A stretch of DNA of 64,000 nt from Anaerolineae bacterium (GTDB lineage Bacteria > Chloroflexota > Anaerolineae > Promineifilales > Promineifilaceae), in contig JAHDWK010000032.1 in NCBI GenBank assembly GCA_023382655.1, positions 1 through 64,000 on the forward strand. Direction: 5' to 3'. Every line of letters starts with the position of its first letter. Within the stretch, counting starts at the first letter, position 1. Shown one piece after another: positions 17,771 to 25,446 of this stretch. The notes under the pieces are model-generated. The model saw only the letters and a program-made list of their open reading frames with translations. It was not told the origin of the DNA and searched no databases. Both the position numbers and the translations under genes were made by a program.

Positions 17771-17788
17771 TTTGGGCTATTTTTATCA
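17755..17788. promoter_or_regulatory. Direct-repeat operator candidate between sufR and sufC
   Basis: GGGCTATTTTTGTCA (17755-17769) and GGGCTATTTTTATCA (17774-17788) differ at one base and are spaced 19 nt, about two helical turns. The first overlaps the -35 element and spacer of the sufR promoter; the second ends 15 nt before the -35 of the sufC promoter. This fits a site from which one regulator controls both directions. Binding is inferred. Confidence 0.65.
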
Positions 17789-17803
17789 TTATTATAAGAA
17801 TTA

Positions 17804-17832
17804 TTGACGCTCATCCCACCCTTTGTTATAAT
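17804..17832 (+). promoter_or_regulatory. suf operon promoter
   Basis: TTGACG (17804-17809) and TATAAT (17827-17832) are separated by exactly 17 nt, an almost perfect sigma-70 promoter. Transcription would begin near 17839, giving a leader of about 70 nt before sufC. Confidence 0.85.
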
Positions 17833-17908
17833 CCGTCCACTGTCCAGAGATCCTCACTCTCAAAAAAATCGGATGTCTGGCTTACTACTTGAAGGAGAAT
17901 TTTTGACA

Positions 17909-18691
17909 ATGACGACGGCATTAGAGATTAAAAACTTGCATGTGAGCATTGGCGATCAGCCAATTTTGAAGGGGATTAACCTGCTGGTAAAGCAGGGTGA
18001 AACCCACGCCCTCATGGGGCCAAACGGTTCGGGTAAAAGTACGCTGGCTTATACGCTGGCCGGCCATCCCGCCTACGAACCATCTGCCGGGCAAGTGATT
18101 TTTGATGGTGAAGATTTATTGGAAATGGAAGCGGATGAACGCTCTCGTGTCGGCCTGTTTCTGGCTTTCCAATATCCGGCGGCCGTTCCCGGTGTGACGC
18201 TGGCTAAATTCTTGCGCCAGACTATCAATTCCCGCCGCAAAGCGGAAAACCCCGAAGATCCCGGCATTTCGATCCCCGAATTTCGCCGTTTGTTGACCAA
18301 GAAGATGGATAGCCTGGGCATTGACCACAAGATGGCCGGCCGTTACCTGAATGAAGGCTTCTCCGGTGGGGAAAAGAAGCGCGTGGAAATTTTGCAGATG
18401 TCGGTGGTGGAGCCGAAGATCGCCATTATGGACGAGACGGACTCCGGCCTGGATATTGACGCCCTGCGCGTCGTTTCCGAAGGCGCACGGCGGCTACAAA
18501 CGGACATGAACATGGGCGTTTTGGTCATCACCCACTACCAGCGCATCCTCAATTATATTCAGCCGGATTATGTGCATATCATGCTAGACGGCCGTATCGT
18601 GGAAAGTGGTGGCCCCGAACTGGCGCTGCAACTGGAAGAACGCGGTTACGATTGGCTGAAAGAAAAACACGAGATCCTGGAAATAGCGTAA
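17909..18691 (+). CDS. sufC: SufC, Fe-S assembly ATPase
   Basis: A 260-aa cytoplasmic ABC-type ATPase that drives the SufBCD scaffold. Walker A (GPNGSGKST), the SufC-specific Q-loop FLAFQYPAAVPGVT, the signature FSGGEKKR, Walker B (IAIMDETDSGLD) and the H-loop (VITHYQRIL) are present. AAGGAG precedes the ATG at 17909; the open frame extends upstream, but that part overlaps the promoter and is excluded. It is the first gene of the suf operon, in the order C-B-D-S. Its stop lies in the first unit of a heptamer repeat leading into sufB. Confidence 0.97.
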   Translation: MTTALEIKNLHVSIGDQPILKGINLLVKQGETHALMGPNGSGKSTLAYTLAGHPAYEPSAGQVIFDGEDLLEMEADERSRVGLFLAFQYPAAVPGVTLAKFLRQTINSRRKAENPEDPGISIPEFRRLLTKKMDSLGIDHKMAGRYLNEGFSGGEKKRVEILQMSVVEPKIAIMDETDSGLDIDALRVVSEGARRLQTDMNMGVLVITHYQRILNYIQPDYVHIMLDGRIVESGGPELALQLEERGYDWLKEKHEILEIA

Positions 18692-18746
18692 ACCGTAAGC
18701 CGAAGTCCGTAAGCCGAAGTTGGACATCGGACATCGAACTTCGGAT
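18687..18746. repeat. Heptamer-iterated element between sufC and sufB
   Basis: Words CCGTAAG, CCGAAGT, CCGTAAG and CCGAAGT run in tandem from the sufC stop, followed by TGGACAT, CGGACAT, CGAACTT and CGGATAG. The CCGAAGT words can pair with CGAACTTCGG at the far end. It ends 13 nt before the sufB start. Confidence 0.8.
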
Positions 18747-18758
18747 AGTGAGGTAAAG

Positions 18759-20198
18759 ATGGCAGAATTAGTACAAGAACGAGAATTAACCGAAGAAGAA
18801 GTGGTGGCATTGGTAAATCAAGATTACGCCACCAAATATGGCTTTTCGGATACTGAAGATTATGTGTTCAAAGCGGAAAGAGGGTTGAATGAAGGCGTCA
18901 TCCGTGCTATGTCCCTCTCGAAGGGTGAACCGGAGTGGATGCTGGATATTCGTTTGAAGGCGTATTATCACTTCCTGGATCGGCCCATGCCGGACTGGGG
19001 CGCTGACCTGAGCGGCATTGACTTTGACAATATCTACTACTACATCAAACCCAATGACCGTGACGGTGATACCTGGGAGGATGTGCCCAGTTATATCAAA
19101 GACACATTCAATAAATTGGGCATTCCCCAGGCAGAGCAAAAATTCCTGTCTGGTGTGGCGGCGCAGTATGAATCGGAAGTGGTCTACCACAACATCAAAA
19201 AAGAGTTGTCGGATAAAGGTGTGATCTTCCTGGGCATGGACGAAGGGCTGCGCCAATATCCTGATATGGTAAAGGAATACTTCAGCACGATTATTCCTTA
19301 CAATGACAACAAGTTTGCGGCGCTGAACACGGCCGTGTGGTCAGGCGGCAGCTTCATCTACGTGCCACCGGGCGTCCACGTGGAGATGCCGTTGCAGGCG
19401 TATTTCCGCATTAACGCCAAGAATGCGGGCCAGTTCGAGCGTACCCTGATCATCATTGACGAAGGGGCGTATGTACATTATGTGGAAGGGTGTACGGCCC
19501 CCATTTACTCTTCGGACTCGCTGCATTCGGCGGTGGTGGAGATCATTGTGAAGCGCAACGGCCGTTGCCGTTACACCACCATCCAAAACTGGTCTAACAA
19601 CGTCTATAACCTGGTTACCAAACGCGCCGTCGCTTATGAAAAAGCGACCATGGAATGGGTGGATGGCAACCTCGGCTCCAAAGTCACCATGAAATATCCG
19701 GCCGTGTACATGATGGGTGAAGGGGCACATGGCGAAATTCTCTCTATTGCCTTTGCCGGCAAAGGGCAGCACCAGGACGCCGGTGGCAAAGTGGTGCATG
19801 TGGCCCCCAATACCACCAGCCGCATCGTCTCCAAATCCATTAGCAAAGATGGCGGACGGGCCTCTTATCGCGGCATGTTGAAGGTGAACGAAGGCGCGTA
19901 CCATTCTAAATCCAATGTGGTCTGTGATGCCCTGTTGTTAGATCCCGACAGCCGCTCCGATACTTACCCCTACATCGAAATTGAAGAGGAAGACGTGAAC
20001 ATCGGCCATGAAGCCTCGGTGAGCAAGGTGGGCGAGGAACAGCTCTTCTACTTGATGAGCCGGGGCATTGATGAGCAAACGGCTACCTCTATGGTCGTCA
20101 ATGGCTTCATTGAACCACTGGTGAAAGAACTGCCCATGGAATACGCCATTGAGATGAACCGACTGATTCAGTTACAGATGGAAGGGACTATTGGATAG
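18759..20198 (+). CDS. sufB: SufB, Fe-S cluster scaffold
   Basis: A 479-aa scaffold subunit of the SufBCD complex. The family regions GDTWEDVPSYIKDTFNKLGI, FIYVPPGVHVEMPLQAYFRI, HYVEGCTAPIYSSDSLHSAV, NWSNNVYNLVTKRA and SRIVSKSISKDGGRASYRG match the SufB beta-helix. The C-terminal GEEQLFYLMSRGI is shared with SufD. The cysteine in EGCTAP and the conserved Glu/His near the SufD interface are retained. I start at ATG 18759 after GAGG; an in-frame ATG at 18720 falls inside the intergenic repeat and is rejected. It lies between sufC and sufD, separated from both by heptamer repeats. Confidence 0.97.
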   Translation: MAELVQERELTEEEVVALVNQDYATKYGFSDTEDYVFKAERGLNEGVIRAMSLSKGEPEWMLDIRLKAYYHFLDRPMPDWGADLSGIDFDNIYYYIKPNDRDGDTWEDVPSYIKDTFNKLGIPQAEQKFLSGVAAQYESEVVYHNIKKELSDKGVIFLGMDEGLRQYPDMVKEYFSTIIPYNDNKFAALNTAVWSGGSFIYVPPGVHVEMPLQAYFRINAKNAGQFERTLIIIDEGAYVHYVEGCTAPIYSSDSLHSAVVEIIVKRNGRCRYTTIQNWSNNVYNLVTKRAVAYEKATMEWVDGNLGSKVTMKYPAVYMMGEGAHGEILSIAFAGKGQHQDAGGKVVHVAPNTTSRIVSKSISKDGGRASYRGMLKVNEGAYHSKSNVVCDALLLDPDSRSDTYPYIEIEEEDVNIGHEASVSKVGEEQLFYLMSRGIDEQTATSMVVNGFIEPLVKELPMEYAIEMNRLIQLQMEGTIG

Positions 20199-20258
20199 TA
20201 AGCAGTGAGCAGTTGGCAGTAAGCAGCACAAAAACTGCTCACTGCTCACCGCTCACTT
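20197..20258. repeat. Heptamer-iterated hairpin between sufB and sufD
   Basis: AGCAGTG, AGCAGTT and GGCAGTA words form the left arm and CTGCTCA, CTGCTCA and CCGCTCA the right arm around a CACAAAAA loop, so a long imperfect stem is expected. The word differs from those beside sufC but the 7-nt period is the same. SufD begins 11 nt later with no clear ribosome site. Confidence 0.85.
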
Positions 20259-20268
20259 TTTAAGCAAA

Positions 20269-21567
20269 ATGACAACATTTACCAAAGACGCAGTAATTAA
20301 ACTATCCGCGTCGCTCAACGAGCCGGAATGGATGCTTGAGCGACGTTTGCAGGCGTGGGCGCTGTATGAAAGCCTGCCCATGCCCACGACGAAAGATGAG
20401 GAGTGGCGGCGTACTGACATCCGCCGCTTTAAGCTGAACGAGATTGGGCCATCGGTGAATGGGGATGCGGCCGTAGACGCCGCTATCCCTGAATTCCTGG
20501 GCAAAGAGCTGACGGAAGACGTGGCGGGTGGCCGTATGTTGCAGGTAGACGGCGTGGTGCGCCAGTATGAACTGAGCGATGACCTGAAGGTGCAGGGTGT
20601 GATCTTTTGTGATATGCACACGGCCGTAAACCAACACCCCCACTTGCTGCAAAAACATTTCATGACCGAAGGTGTGCGCCCGGACGAAGGCAAGTTTGCT
20701 GCCCTGCACGCCGCCTTCTGGCGTGGTGGTACCTTCCTCTATGTGCCCAAAAATGTGCAGGCGGCCGCCCCATTGCACAGCGTCTTATGGTCGGTGAATG
20801 GCAAGACCTTCACCCACACGCTGGTCATTGTGGACGTGGGCGCGGAAGCCGTGTTCATGGATGAATACGCTTCGGCCGGTGGCGATTTGCCCGGTCTGCA
20901 CAATGGCTGCATTGAACTGCTGGTGCGCGACAACGCCAGCCTCATTTACGCCGGGCTGCAAGATTTCGGCCAGAACATCTGGCAGTTCAACCACGAACGT
21001 GGCCGTATTGGCCGGGACGCTCGCCTTGACTGGGTGACCAGTGTCATGGGGTCTCGCCTGACCAAAGCATTCCAGACGTTGGAACTGGACCGGCCCGGTG
21101 GTTGGGGGCGGATGAGTGGCATTTTCTTCACCAACGGCCGTCAACACCTGGACATGGACACCCAACAAAACCACAATGCCGGCTCCACCACCAGCGACCT
21201 GCTCTACAAAGGGGCGCTGCGGGACAAGTCCCGTACCGTCTGGCAGGGCATGATTAAAGCCCAACCCGGTTCACAAAAGATTGATGGCTTCCAGGCCAAC
21301 CGCAATCTGATGCTAGACAAAACCGCCCGCGCTGACTCCATTCCCGGTCTGGAAATTGAAGCCGACGACGTCAAATGCACCCACGCCTCGGCCATCGGCC
21401 AGCTTGATCCGGAAGAACTGTTCTACCTGATGAGCCGGGGTATTCCGCGCAATACGGCCATTGAAATGTCGGTGCAGGGTTTCTTTGACCCCCTCATGCG
21501 CCGCATCCCCTTTGAAGGTGTGCGCAACCGTATCTTCGACCGCATCGTCGAAAAGATTTACTCTTAA
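20269..21567 (+). CDS. sufD: SufD, Fe-S scaffold partner
   Basis: A 432-aa paralogue of SufB that completes the SufBC2D complex. It shares FLYVPKNVQAAAPLHSVLWS, GRIGRDARLDWVTSVMGSRLTK, DLLYKGALRDKSRTVWQGMI and the C-terminal DPEELFYLMSRGIPRNTAIEM. The conserved His of the SufB-SufD interface lies in VKCTHASAIG. No convincing Shine-Dalgarno sequence precedes the ATG, because a heptamer hairpin occupies the upstream 62 nt; translation may depend on coupling or on the hairpin holding the start free. An attenuator-like region follows. Confidence 0.95.
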   Translation: MTTFTKDAVIKLSASLNEPEWMLERRLQAWALYESLPMPTTKDEEWRRTDIRRFKLNEIGPSVNGDAAVDAAIPEFLGKELTEDVAGGRMLQVDGVVRQYELSDDLKVQGVIFCDMHTAVNQHPHLLQKHFMTEGVRPDEGKFAALHAAFWRGGTFLYVPKNVQAAAPLHSVLWSVNGKTFTHTLVIVDVGAEAVFMDEYASAGGDLPGLHNGCIELLVRDNASLIYAGLQDFGQNIWQFNHERGRIGRDARLDWVTSVMGSRLTKAFQTLELDRPGGWGRMSGIFFTNGRQHLDMDTQQNHNAGSTTSDLLYKGALRDKSRTVWQGMIKAQPGSQKIDGFQANRNLMLDKTARADSIPGLEIEADDVKCTHASAIGQLDPEELFYLMSRGIPRNTAIEMSVQGFFDPLMRRIPFEGVRNRIFDRIVEKIYS

Positions 21568-21603
21568 TCATGGTCATCTGGCGTGATTGGTGCTTGTGTA
21601 AGT

Positions 21604-21705
21604 GGCGGGAGGAGTAACGGCCGTACTCGCCTGACCAAAGCGTAAGATAACGGTGGCAACTTCTCCCGCCTTTCCTGGTTTGTGGTGGAGTTGCCACTTT
21701 TGTTT
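21604..21705 (+). promoter_or_regulatory. Attenuator-like leader with two crossing stems
   Basis: GGCGGGAG (21604-21611) pairs with CTCCCGCC (21663-21670), and GTGGCAACT (21653-21661) pairs with AGTTGCCAC (21689-21697), which is followed by TTTTGTTTT. The stems cross, so they cannot both form without a pseudoknot. The second stem plus T-rich tail resembles a terminator, and the first could be its competitor. It sits in the sufD-sulfurtransferase gap. Confidence 0.5.
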
Positions 21706-21747
21706 TCTCAATTCGTTCCTTACTAAAATTCGCTATGGAGGTTGACA

Positions 21748-22617
21748 ATGAGTAATAAAGGTTATGTACATGCTGACGTTTTGGTCAGCACCGATTGGGT
21801 TGCCGAACATCTGAGGCGCGCCAATGACATTCGCCTGGTGGAGTCAAACGAGGATGTGCTGCTTTACAGCACCGGTCACATCCCCAATGCCGTTCACATT
21901 GACTGGGTGGCTGACTTAAATGACGCTATTCGCCGCGACTATCTGAATGAGGAGCAGTTTGCCGCCTTGATGGAAAAACACGGCATCAGCAACGATACCA
22001 CCGTTGTTTTCTATGGGGATAAGAACAACTGGTGGGCCTGCTACGCCTTCTGGGTCTTCAAACTGTTCGGCCATGCCGACTGCCGCGTCATGGACGGCGG
22101 TCGCCAAAAGTGGCTGGCCGAGGAGCGCGAAACAACGAAAGAAGTTCCTTCCTTTGCCAAAGGTACATACCATCCCGCCGCCCGCGCCGACTACAAAATC
22201 CGCGCCTTCCGAGACCAGGTACTCGACCACGTCAACGCCGGGCAGCCGTTGGTGGATGTGCGCAGCCCGCAGGAATTTAGCGGCGAACTGCTGCATATGC
22301 CCGGTTCGCCCCAAGAGGGCGCACTGCGTGGCGGCCATATCAAGGGGGCGGCCAGTGTGCCCTGGAGTCGGGCGGTGGCTGAAGATGCTACCTTCAAAAC
22401 GGCCGATGAACTGCGCGCCATTTACGAAGGCGAAAAGGGACTTTCACCGGACAAGAGCGTCATCGCCTACTGCCGCATCGGCGAACGTAGCTCGCACACC
22501 TGGTTTGTGTTAACCTACCTGTTGGGCTACCCCACTGTGCGTAACTACGACGGCTCATGGACAGAATGGGGTAATCTGGTGGGTGTGCCGATTGAGAACC
22601 CATCTAAAAGCAAGTAA
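21748..22617 (+). CDS. Two-domain rhodanese sulfurtransferase
   Basis: A 289-aa thiosulfate or 3-mercaptopyruvate sulfurtransferase. Two rhodanese domains are visible: the inactive N-terminal one (STGHIPNAVHIDWVADLND) and the active C-terminal one with the persulfide cysteine in AYCRIGERSSHTWF. The six-residue loop CRIGER fits thiosulfate sulfurtransferases rather than CG(S/T)GVT mercaptopyruvate enzymes. ATGGAGG precedes the ATG. Its position between sufD and sufS suggests that it supplies or drains sulfane sulfur for cluster assembly, an inference from context. The stop is the first base triplet of a heptamer hairpin. Confidence 0.92.
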   Translation: MSNKGYVHADVLVSTDWVAEHLRRANDIRLVESNEDVLLYSTGHIPNAVHIDWVADLNDAIRRDYLNEEQFAALMEKHGISNDTTVVFYGDKNNWWACYAFWVFKLFGHADCRVMDGGRQKWLAEERETTKEVPSFAKGTYHPAARADYKIRAFRDQVLDHVNAGQPLVDVRSPQEFSGELLHMPGSPQEGALRGGHIKGAASVPWSRAVAEDATFKTADELRAIYEGEKGLSPDKSVIAYCRIGERSSHTWFVLTYLLGYPTVRNYDGSWTEWGNLVGVPIENPSKSK

Positions 22618-22687
22618 TCGGTAATCGGCGGTCGGTAATCGGTAAATCAAACCACCGATTACCGACCACCGATTACTGATAACTGAT
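22614..22687. repeat. Heptamer-iterated hairpin between sulfurtransferase and sufS
   Basis: GTAATCG-type words, including a variant GTCGGTA, form the left arm; ACCGATT, ACCGACC, ACCGATT, ACTGATA and ACTGATA follow. It begins in the sulfurtransferase stop codon and ends at the base before the sufS ATG, so sufS has no room for a normal ribosome site. Confidence 0.85.
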
Positions 22688-23914
22688 ATGTTAGACGTAA
22701 CCAAAATCCGCGCCGACTTCCCCATCCTCCAGGTGGAGGCGCATCCGGGTGTGCCCCTGGTTTTTCTGGACAGCGCCGCCTCCTCGCAAAAACCAGAGGT
22801 AGTGATTGCAGCCATGGATGCCTATTATCGGCAGACTCATGCCAACGTGCATCGCGGAATTTATGCGCTCAGTGAAGCGGCAACCAATGCGTATGAGGGG
22901 GCGCGGGCCAGGATAGTCCGGTTTATCGATGCGGCCGAACCGGCCGAAGTGATTTTTGTGCGCAACGCTACCGAAGGGTTTAATCTGGTAGCTTTTGCCT
23001 GGGGACGGGCGAATATCCAACCCGGTGACGAAATTTTGCTGACGGAGATGGAACACCACGCCAATCTGGTGCCCTGGCAAATGCTGGCGGACGAGAAGGG
23101 GGCGGCGGTGAAGTATGTGCCCTTTTTGCCGGATGGCACGTTGGATATGGACGCCATCCCTGCTTTGTTGACGGAGCGGGTGAAGATTTTTTCATTCACG
23201 GCCGTGTCCAACGTATTTGGTACCGTCAATCCCGTCAAACAGTTAGTGCAGATGGCTCACCAGGTAGGCGCGCTGGCGATGGTGGACGCCGCCCAGGCCG
23301 CCCCGCATCTGCCGATGGATGTGCAGGATTGGGACTGTGACTTTACCGCCTTTTCCAGCCACAAAATGTGTGGGCCAACGGGTATTGGCGTGTTGTATGG
23401 CAAACGCGCCCTACTGGAAGTGATGCCCCCCTTCATGGGCGGCGGCGACATGATTCGCCGGGTGACGTTGGCCGGTTCGACCTGGAATGAACTGCCCTGG
23501 AAATTTGAGGCGGGCACACCGGCCATTGCCGAGGCCATTGGGCTGGGCACGGCCGTAGATTACCTGACCGGCCTGGGCATGGATGAGGTTCATGCCTATG
23601 AACAGTACATCACCACTTACGCGCTGGAAGCTTTGAGCGAGATTGACGGCCTGACGCTGCTTGGCCCGTCGGCGCGGCAGCGGGGCGGTGTGGCCGCCTT
23701 CACTATGAAGGGCCTCCACCCACATGACATAGCCGAAATTGTAGACAAGGATGGCATTGCCATTCGCGCCGGGCATCACTGCGCCATGCCCCTGCACCAC
23801 AAACTGGGCATCAACGCCAGCGCCCGCGCCAGCTTTTACATTCACACCACGACAGAAGAGGTGGATAAACTGGTAATGAGTCTAAATCGGGTGAAGAAAG
23901 TATTCAGGATGTGA
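22688..23914 (+). CDS. sufS: SufS cysteine desulfurase
   Basis: A 408-aa class V aminotransferase-fold enzyme (group II desulfurase) that takes sulfur from cysteine as a persulfide. The PLP lysine lies in AFSSHKMCGPTGIGVLYG, the cofactor histidine in TEMEHHANLVPWQ and the catalytic cysteine in RAGHHCAMPLH. The mobile-loop cysteine context RAGxHCA is typical of SufS that partners with SufU. It overlaps no neighbour but is only 4 nt from sufU, so the two are coupled. The start follows directly on a heptamer hairpin. Confidence 0.97.
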   Translation: MLDVTKIRADFPILQVEAHPGVPLVFLDSAASSQKPEVVIAAMDAYYRQTHANVHRGIYALSEAATNAYEGARARIVRFIDAAEPAEVIFVRNATEGFNLVAFAWGRANIQPGDEILLTEMEHHANLVPWQMLADEKGAAVKYVPFLPDGTLDMDAIPALLTERVKIFSFTAVSNVFGTVNPVKQLVQMAHQVGALAMVDAAQAAPHLPMDVQDWDCDFTAFSSHKMCGPTGIGVLYGKRALLEVMPPFMGGGDMIRRVTLAGSTWNELPWKFEAGTPAIAEAIGLGTAVDYLTGLGMDEVHAYEQYITTYALEALSEIDGLTLLGPSARQRGGVAAFTMKGLHPHDIAEIVDKDGIAIRAGHHCAMPLHHKLGINASARASFYIHTTTEEVDKLVMSLNRVKKVFRM

Positions 23915-23918
23915 CCCC

Positions 23919-24323
23919 ATGGACGATAGCATTTACCGCGAACAAATCATTGACCTATATGAAAATCCGCTGAATTACGGTGAGTTGGACGTGCCGGATT
24001 GGTCGTATGAGGAAGACAATCCGCTGTGTGGTGACGTGGTGCGGATTGAGGTGAAGTTGGGGGCAGACGGCCGTGTGGCCGAAGTTGCCTGGCGTGGTGA
24101 TGGCTGTGCGATCAGCCAGGCATCGGCTTCAATTTTGACCGAAGAGATCAAGGGGCTGACGCTGGAAGAGGTACGCAATTTTGACAAGGATCGGTTACTG
24201 GAATTGATTGGCGTACCGTTGAGTATGGCGCGGGTGAAGTGTGCCCTACTATCGTTAAAAGTGTTGAAGGCGGGCGCGTATGGGATACCCGATCCAACCC
24301 ACATGCGTGAAGGAGGTTCGTAG
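23919..24323 (+). CDS. sufU: SufU, zinc-dependent sulfur transfer partner of SufS
   Basis: A 134-aa protein of the IscU/SufU fold. The three cysteines of the metal site occur in NPLCGDVVRIE, GDGCAISQASASIL and RVKCALLSLKVLK, with the SufU-type insertion between the second and third. It receives persulfide sulfur from SufS and passes it to the SufBCD scaffold. Its start is 4 nt after the sufS stop. The TAG stop lies in the arm of a perfect 11-bp stem that separates it from the Rieske gene. Confidence 0.95.
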   Translation: MDDSIYREQIIDLYENPLNYGELDVPDWSYEEDNPLCGDVVRIEVKLGADGRVAEVAWRGDGCAISQASASILTEEIKGLTLEEVRNFDKDRLLELIGVPLSMARVKCALLSLKVLKAGAYGIPDPTHMREGGS

Positions 24324-24370
24324 TAGCCGCTTTAGTGGCGTTGGAAGGCGATAAATCGCCTACTACGAAC
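24316..24370. repeat. Cruciform-like element between sufU and the Rieske gene
   Basis: GTTCGTAGTAG (24316-24326) pairs perfectly with CTACTACGAAC (24360-24370). Inside it a second palindrome GGCGAT-AA-ATCGCC (24347-24360) competes for the last base. The sufU stop is in the outer arm. Confidence 0.75.
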
Positions 24371-24385
24371 GGAACGAAATTTGAG

Positions 24386-24700
24386 ATGGGTAAATTTTTG
24401 AAGGTGGCGAGTGTGGGAGAGATACCGCCGGGGGAACGGCTCTTTTATGAGTTTGAGTATGAGTCGGTCATTGTCTTCAATGTTGGTGGGGAGTTTTATT
24501 GTATTGCCGACCTGTGTACCCATGATGATGGGCCGTTGGAAGATGGCAAGTTGGCGGGGTATTCGATTGAGTGCCCGCGCCATGGGGCCTGTTTTGACAT
24601 TCGCACCGGGGCCGTGCTGGCGCTGCCCGCTACCCGACCGATTCCCCATTACACAGTGAAAATAGAGAATGGTGAGGTATGGGTGGAGTCGCCTGACTGA
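24386..24700 (+). CDS. Rieske-type [2Fe-2S] ferredoxin
   Basis: A 104-aa soluble Rieske protein. The two ligand loops are CTHDDGPLEDG and CPRHGACFD, giving the two Cys and two His that hold the cluster. Length and sequence fit the small NirD/ferredoxin type that serves as electron carrier. I start at ATG 24386, just upstream of the first strand; an in-frame GTG at 24335 lies in the cruciform element and is rejected. It is the last gene of the suf operon, so it may be an electron donor for cluster assembly or simply a client. The gene ends 3 nt from the convergent Uma2 gene with no terminator between. Confidence 0.92.
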   Translation: MGKFLKVASVGEIPPGERLFYEFEYESVIVFNVGGEFYCIADLCTHDDGPLEDGKLAGYSIECPRHGACFDIRTGAVLALPATRPIPHYTVKIENGEVWVESPD

Positions 24701-24703
24701 TCA

Positions 24704-25324
24704 TCAGGGTAGGATTTCTTGAGCGGGGATGGTGGCGAGGCTACGGCCGTCTACCACTACCGGTACCTCATCTTCCATCCCATAAATCTGTTGTTGTTGG
24801 TATGTCGCTTTTCTCCCCGTTTCTACAGGCTCGGTGTAAACCTCAATCTGATTATCCATTAAATTGACAATCCAGTAAACCGGAATTTCGGCCGCTGCAT
24901 AGAGCCGTTTCTTCACAGTACGGTCTCGATGGAGCGTGGAATTGGCGACTTCAATGATGAGCGCCACATTCTCTGGTTTGGGCGGCTCAGCCGGATAGTC
25001 TCGCCTTTTGCCACGAATCACCATCATATCTGGCTCAGGTTCACTATCTTCGGTGGTGACAGGTTCTTGATCTTCCACAAAGTAACCCACTGGCAAAAGT
25101 TGTGGCAGCAAGTCGCGGAGTGTTTGTGTTGTCAGACTATGCGGACGATTTTTAGGCATTTTTGTTACCAGACATCCTTCTAATAATTCAATGGGATCAT
25201 CTTCCGTCAAAACGCCAGCGTCTATCATAGTGTGGTATTGAGCTACGCTGAGACGATATAGAGGGAGAGGCGGCACGGCCGTGTCATGCTCTGCTGTTGT
25301 TGGCGGATAAATCGTGGTTGTCAT
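24704..25324 (-). CDS. Uma2 family protein (PD-(D/E)XK-like)
   Basis: A 206-aa protein of the Uma2 (DUF820) family, common in cyanobacteria and Chloroflexota. The family features are LSVAQYHTMIDAGVLTEDDPIELLEG, the acidic SEPEPDMMVIRG and LIIEVANSTLHRDRTVKKRLYAAAEIPVYWIVN. The D, E and K of a PD-(D/E)XK nuclease fold can be placed at EPDMMV, LIIEVA and KKRLYAA, but no activity is established for the family. I start at ATG 25324 and not at an upstream TTG. It converges on the Rieske gene. Confidence 0.88.
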   Translation of the reverse strand: MTTTIYPPTTAEHDTAVPPLPLYRLSVAQYHTMIDAGVLTEDDPIELLEGCLVTKMPKNRPHSLTTQTLRDLLPQLLPVGYFVEDQEPVTTEDSEPEPDMMVIRGKRRDYPAEPPKPENVALIIEVANSTLHRDRTVKKRLYAAAEIPVYWIVNLMDNQIEVYTEPVETGRKATYQQQQIYGMEDEVPVVVDGRSLATIPAQEILP

Positions 25325-25400
25325 AGTATCAAGTATAATCGGCAACCTGGTCTACGCAATACGCCATCCCGTGTTAAAATTGTGCTTCTATTCACAAGCC

Positions 25401-25434
25401 AGACCTGACAGGTTTCTAAAAACCTGTCAGGTCT
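25401..25434. repeat. Perfect CAGGT palindrome upstream of glnS
   Basis: AGACCTGACAGGTTT and its exact complement flank a CTAA loop, ending 12 nt before the glnS ATG. The words match those at 13622-13655, 12 kb away. Here it occupies the leader and may carry part of the ribosome site region (AGAGGAAG follows). Confidence 0.8.
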
Positions 25435-25446
25435 TAGAGGAAGTGT

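Noticed and set aside
17804..17908. Upstream extension of the sufC frame
   Set aside because: It covers the promoter and leader; the ATG at 17909 has AAGGAG.
18720..18758. Earlier ATG for sufB
   Set aside because: Those 13 codons are heptamer-repeat sequence, and the ATG at 18759 has a GAGG site and matches the family start.
24335..24385. GTG start for the Rieske gene
   Set aside because: It lies within the cruciform element and adds residues unlike the family.
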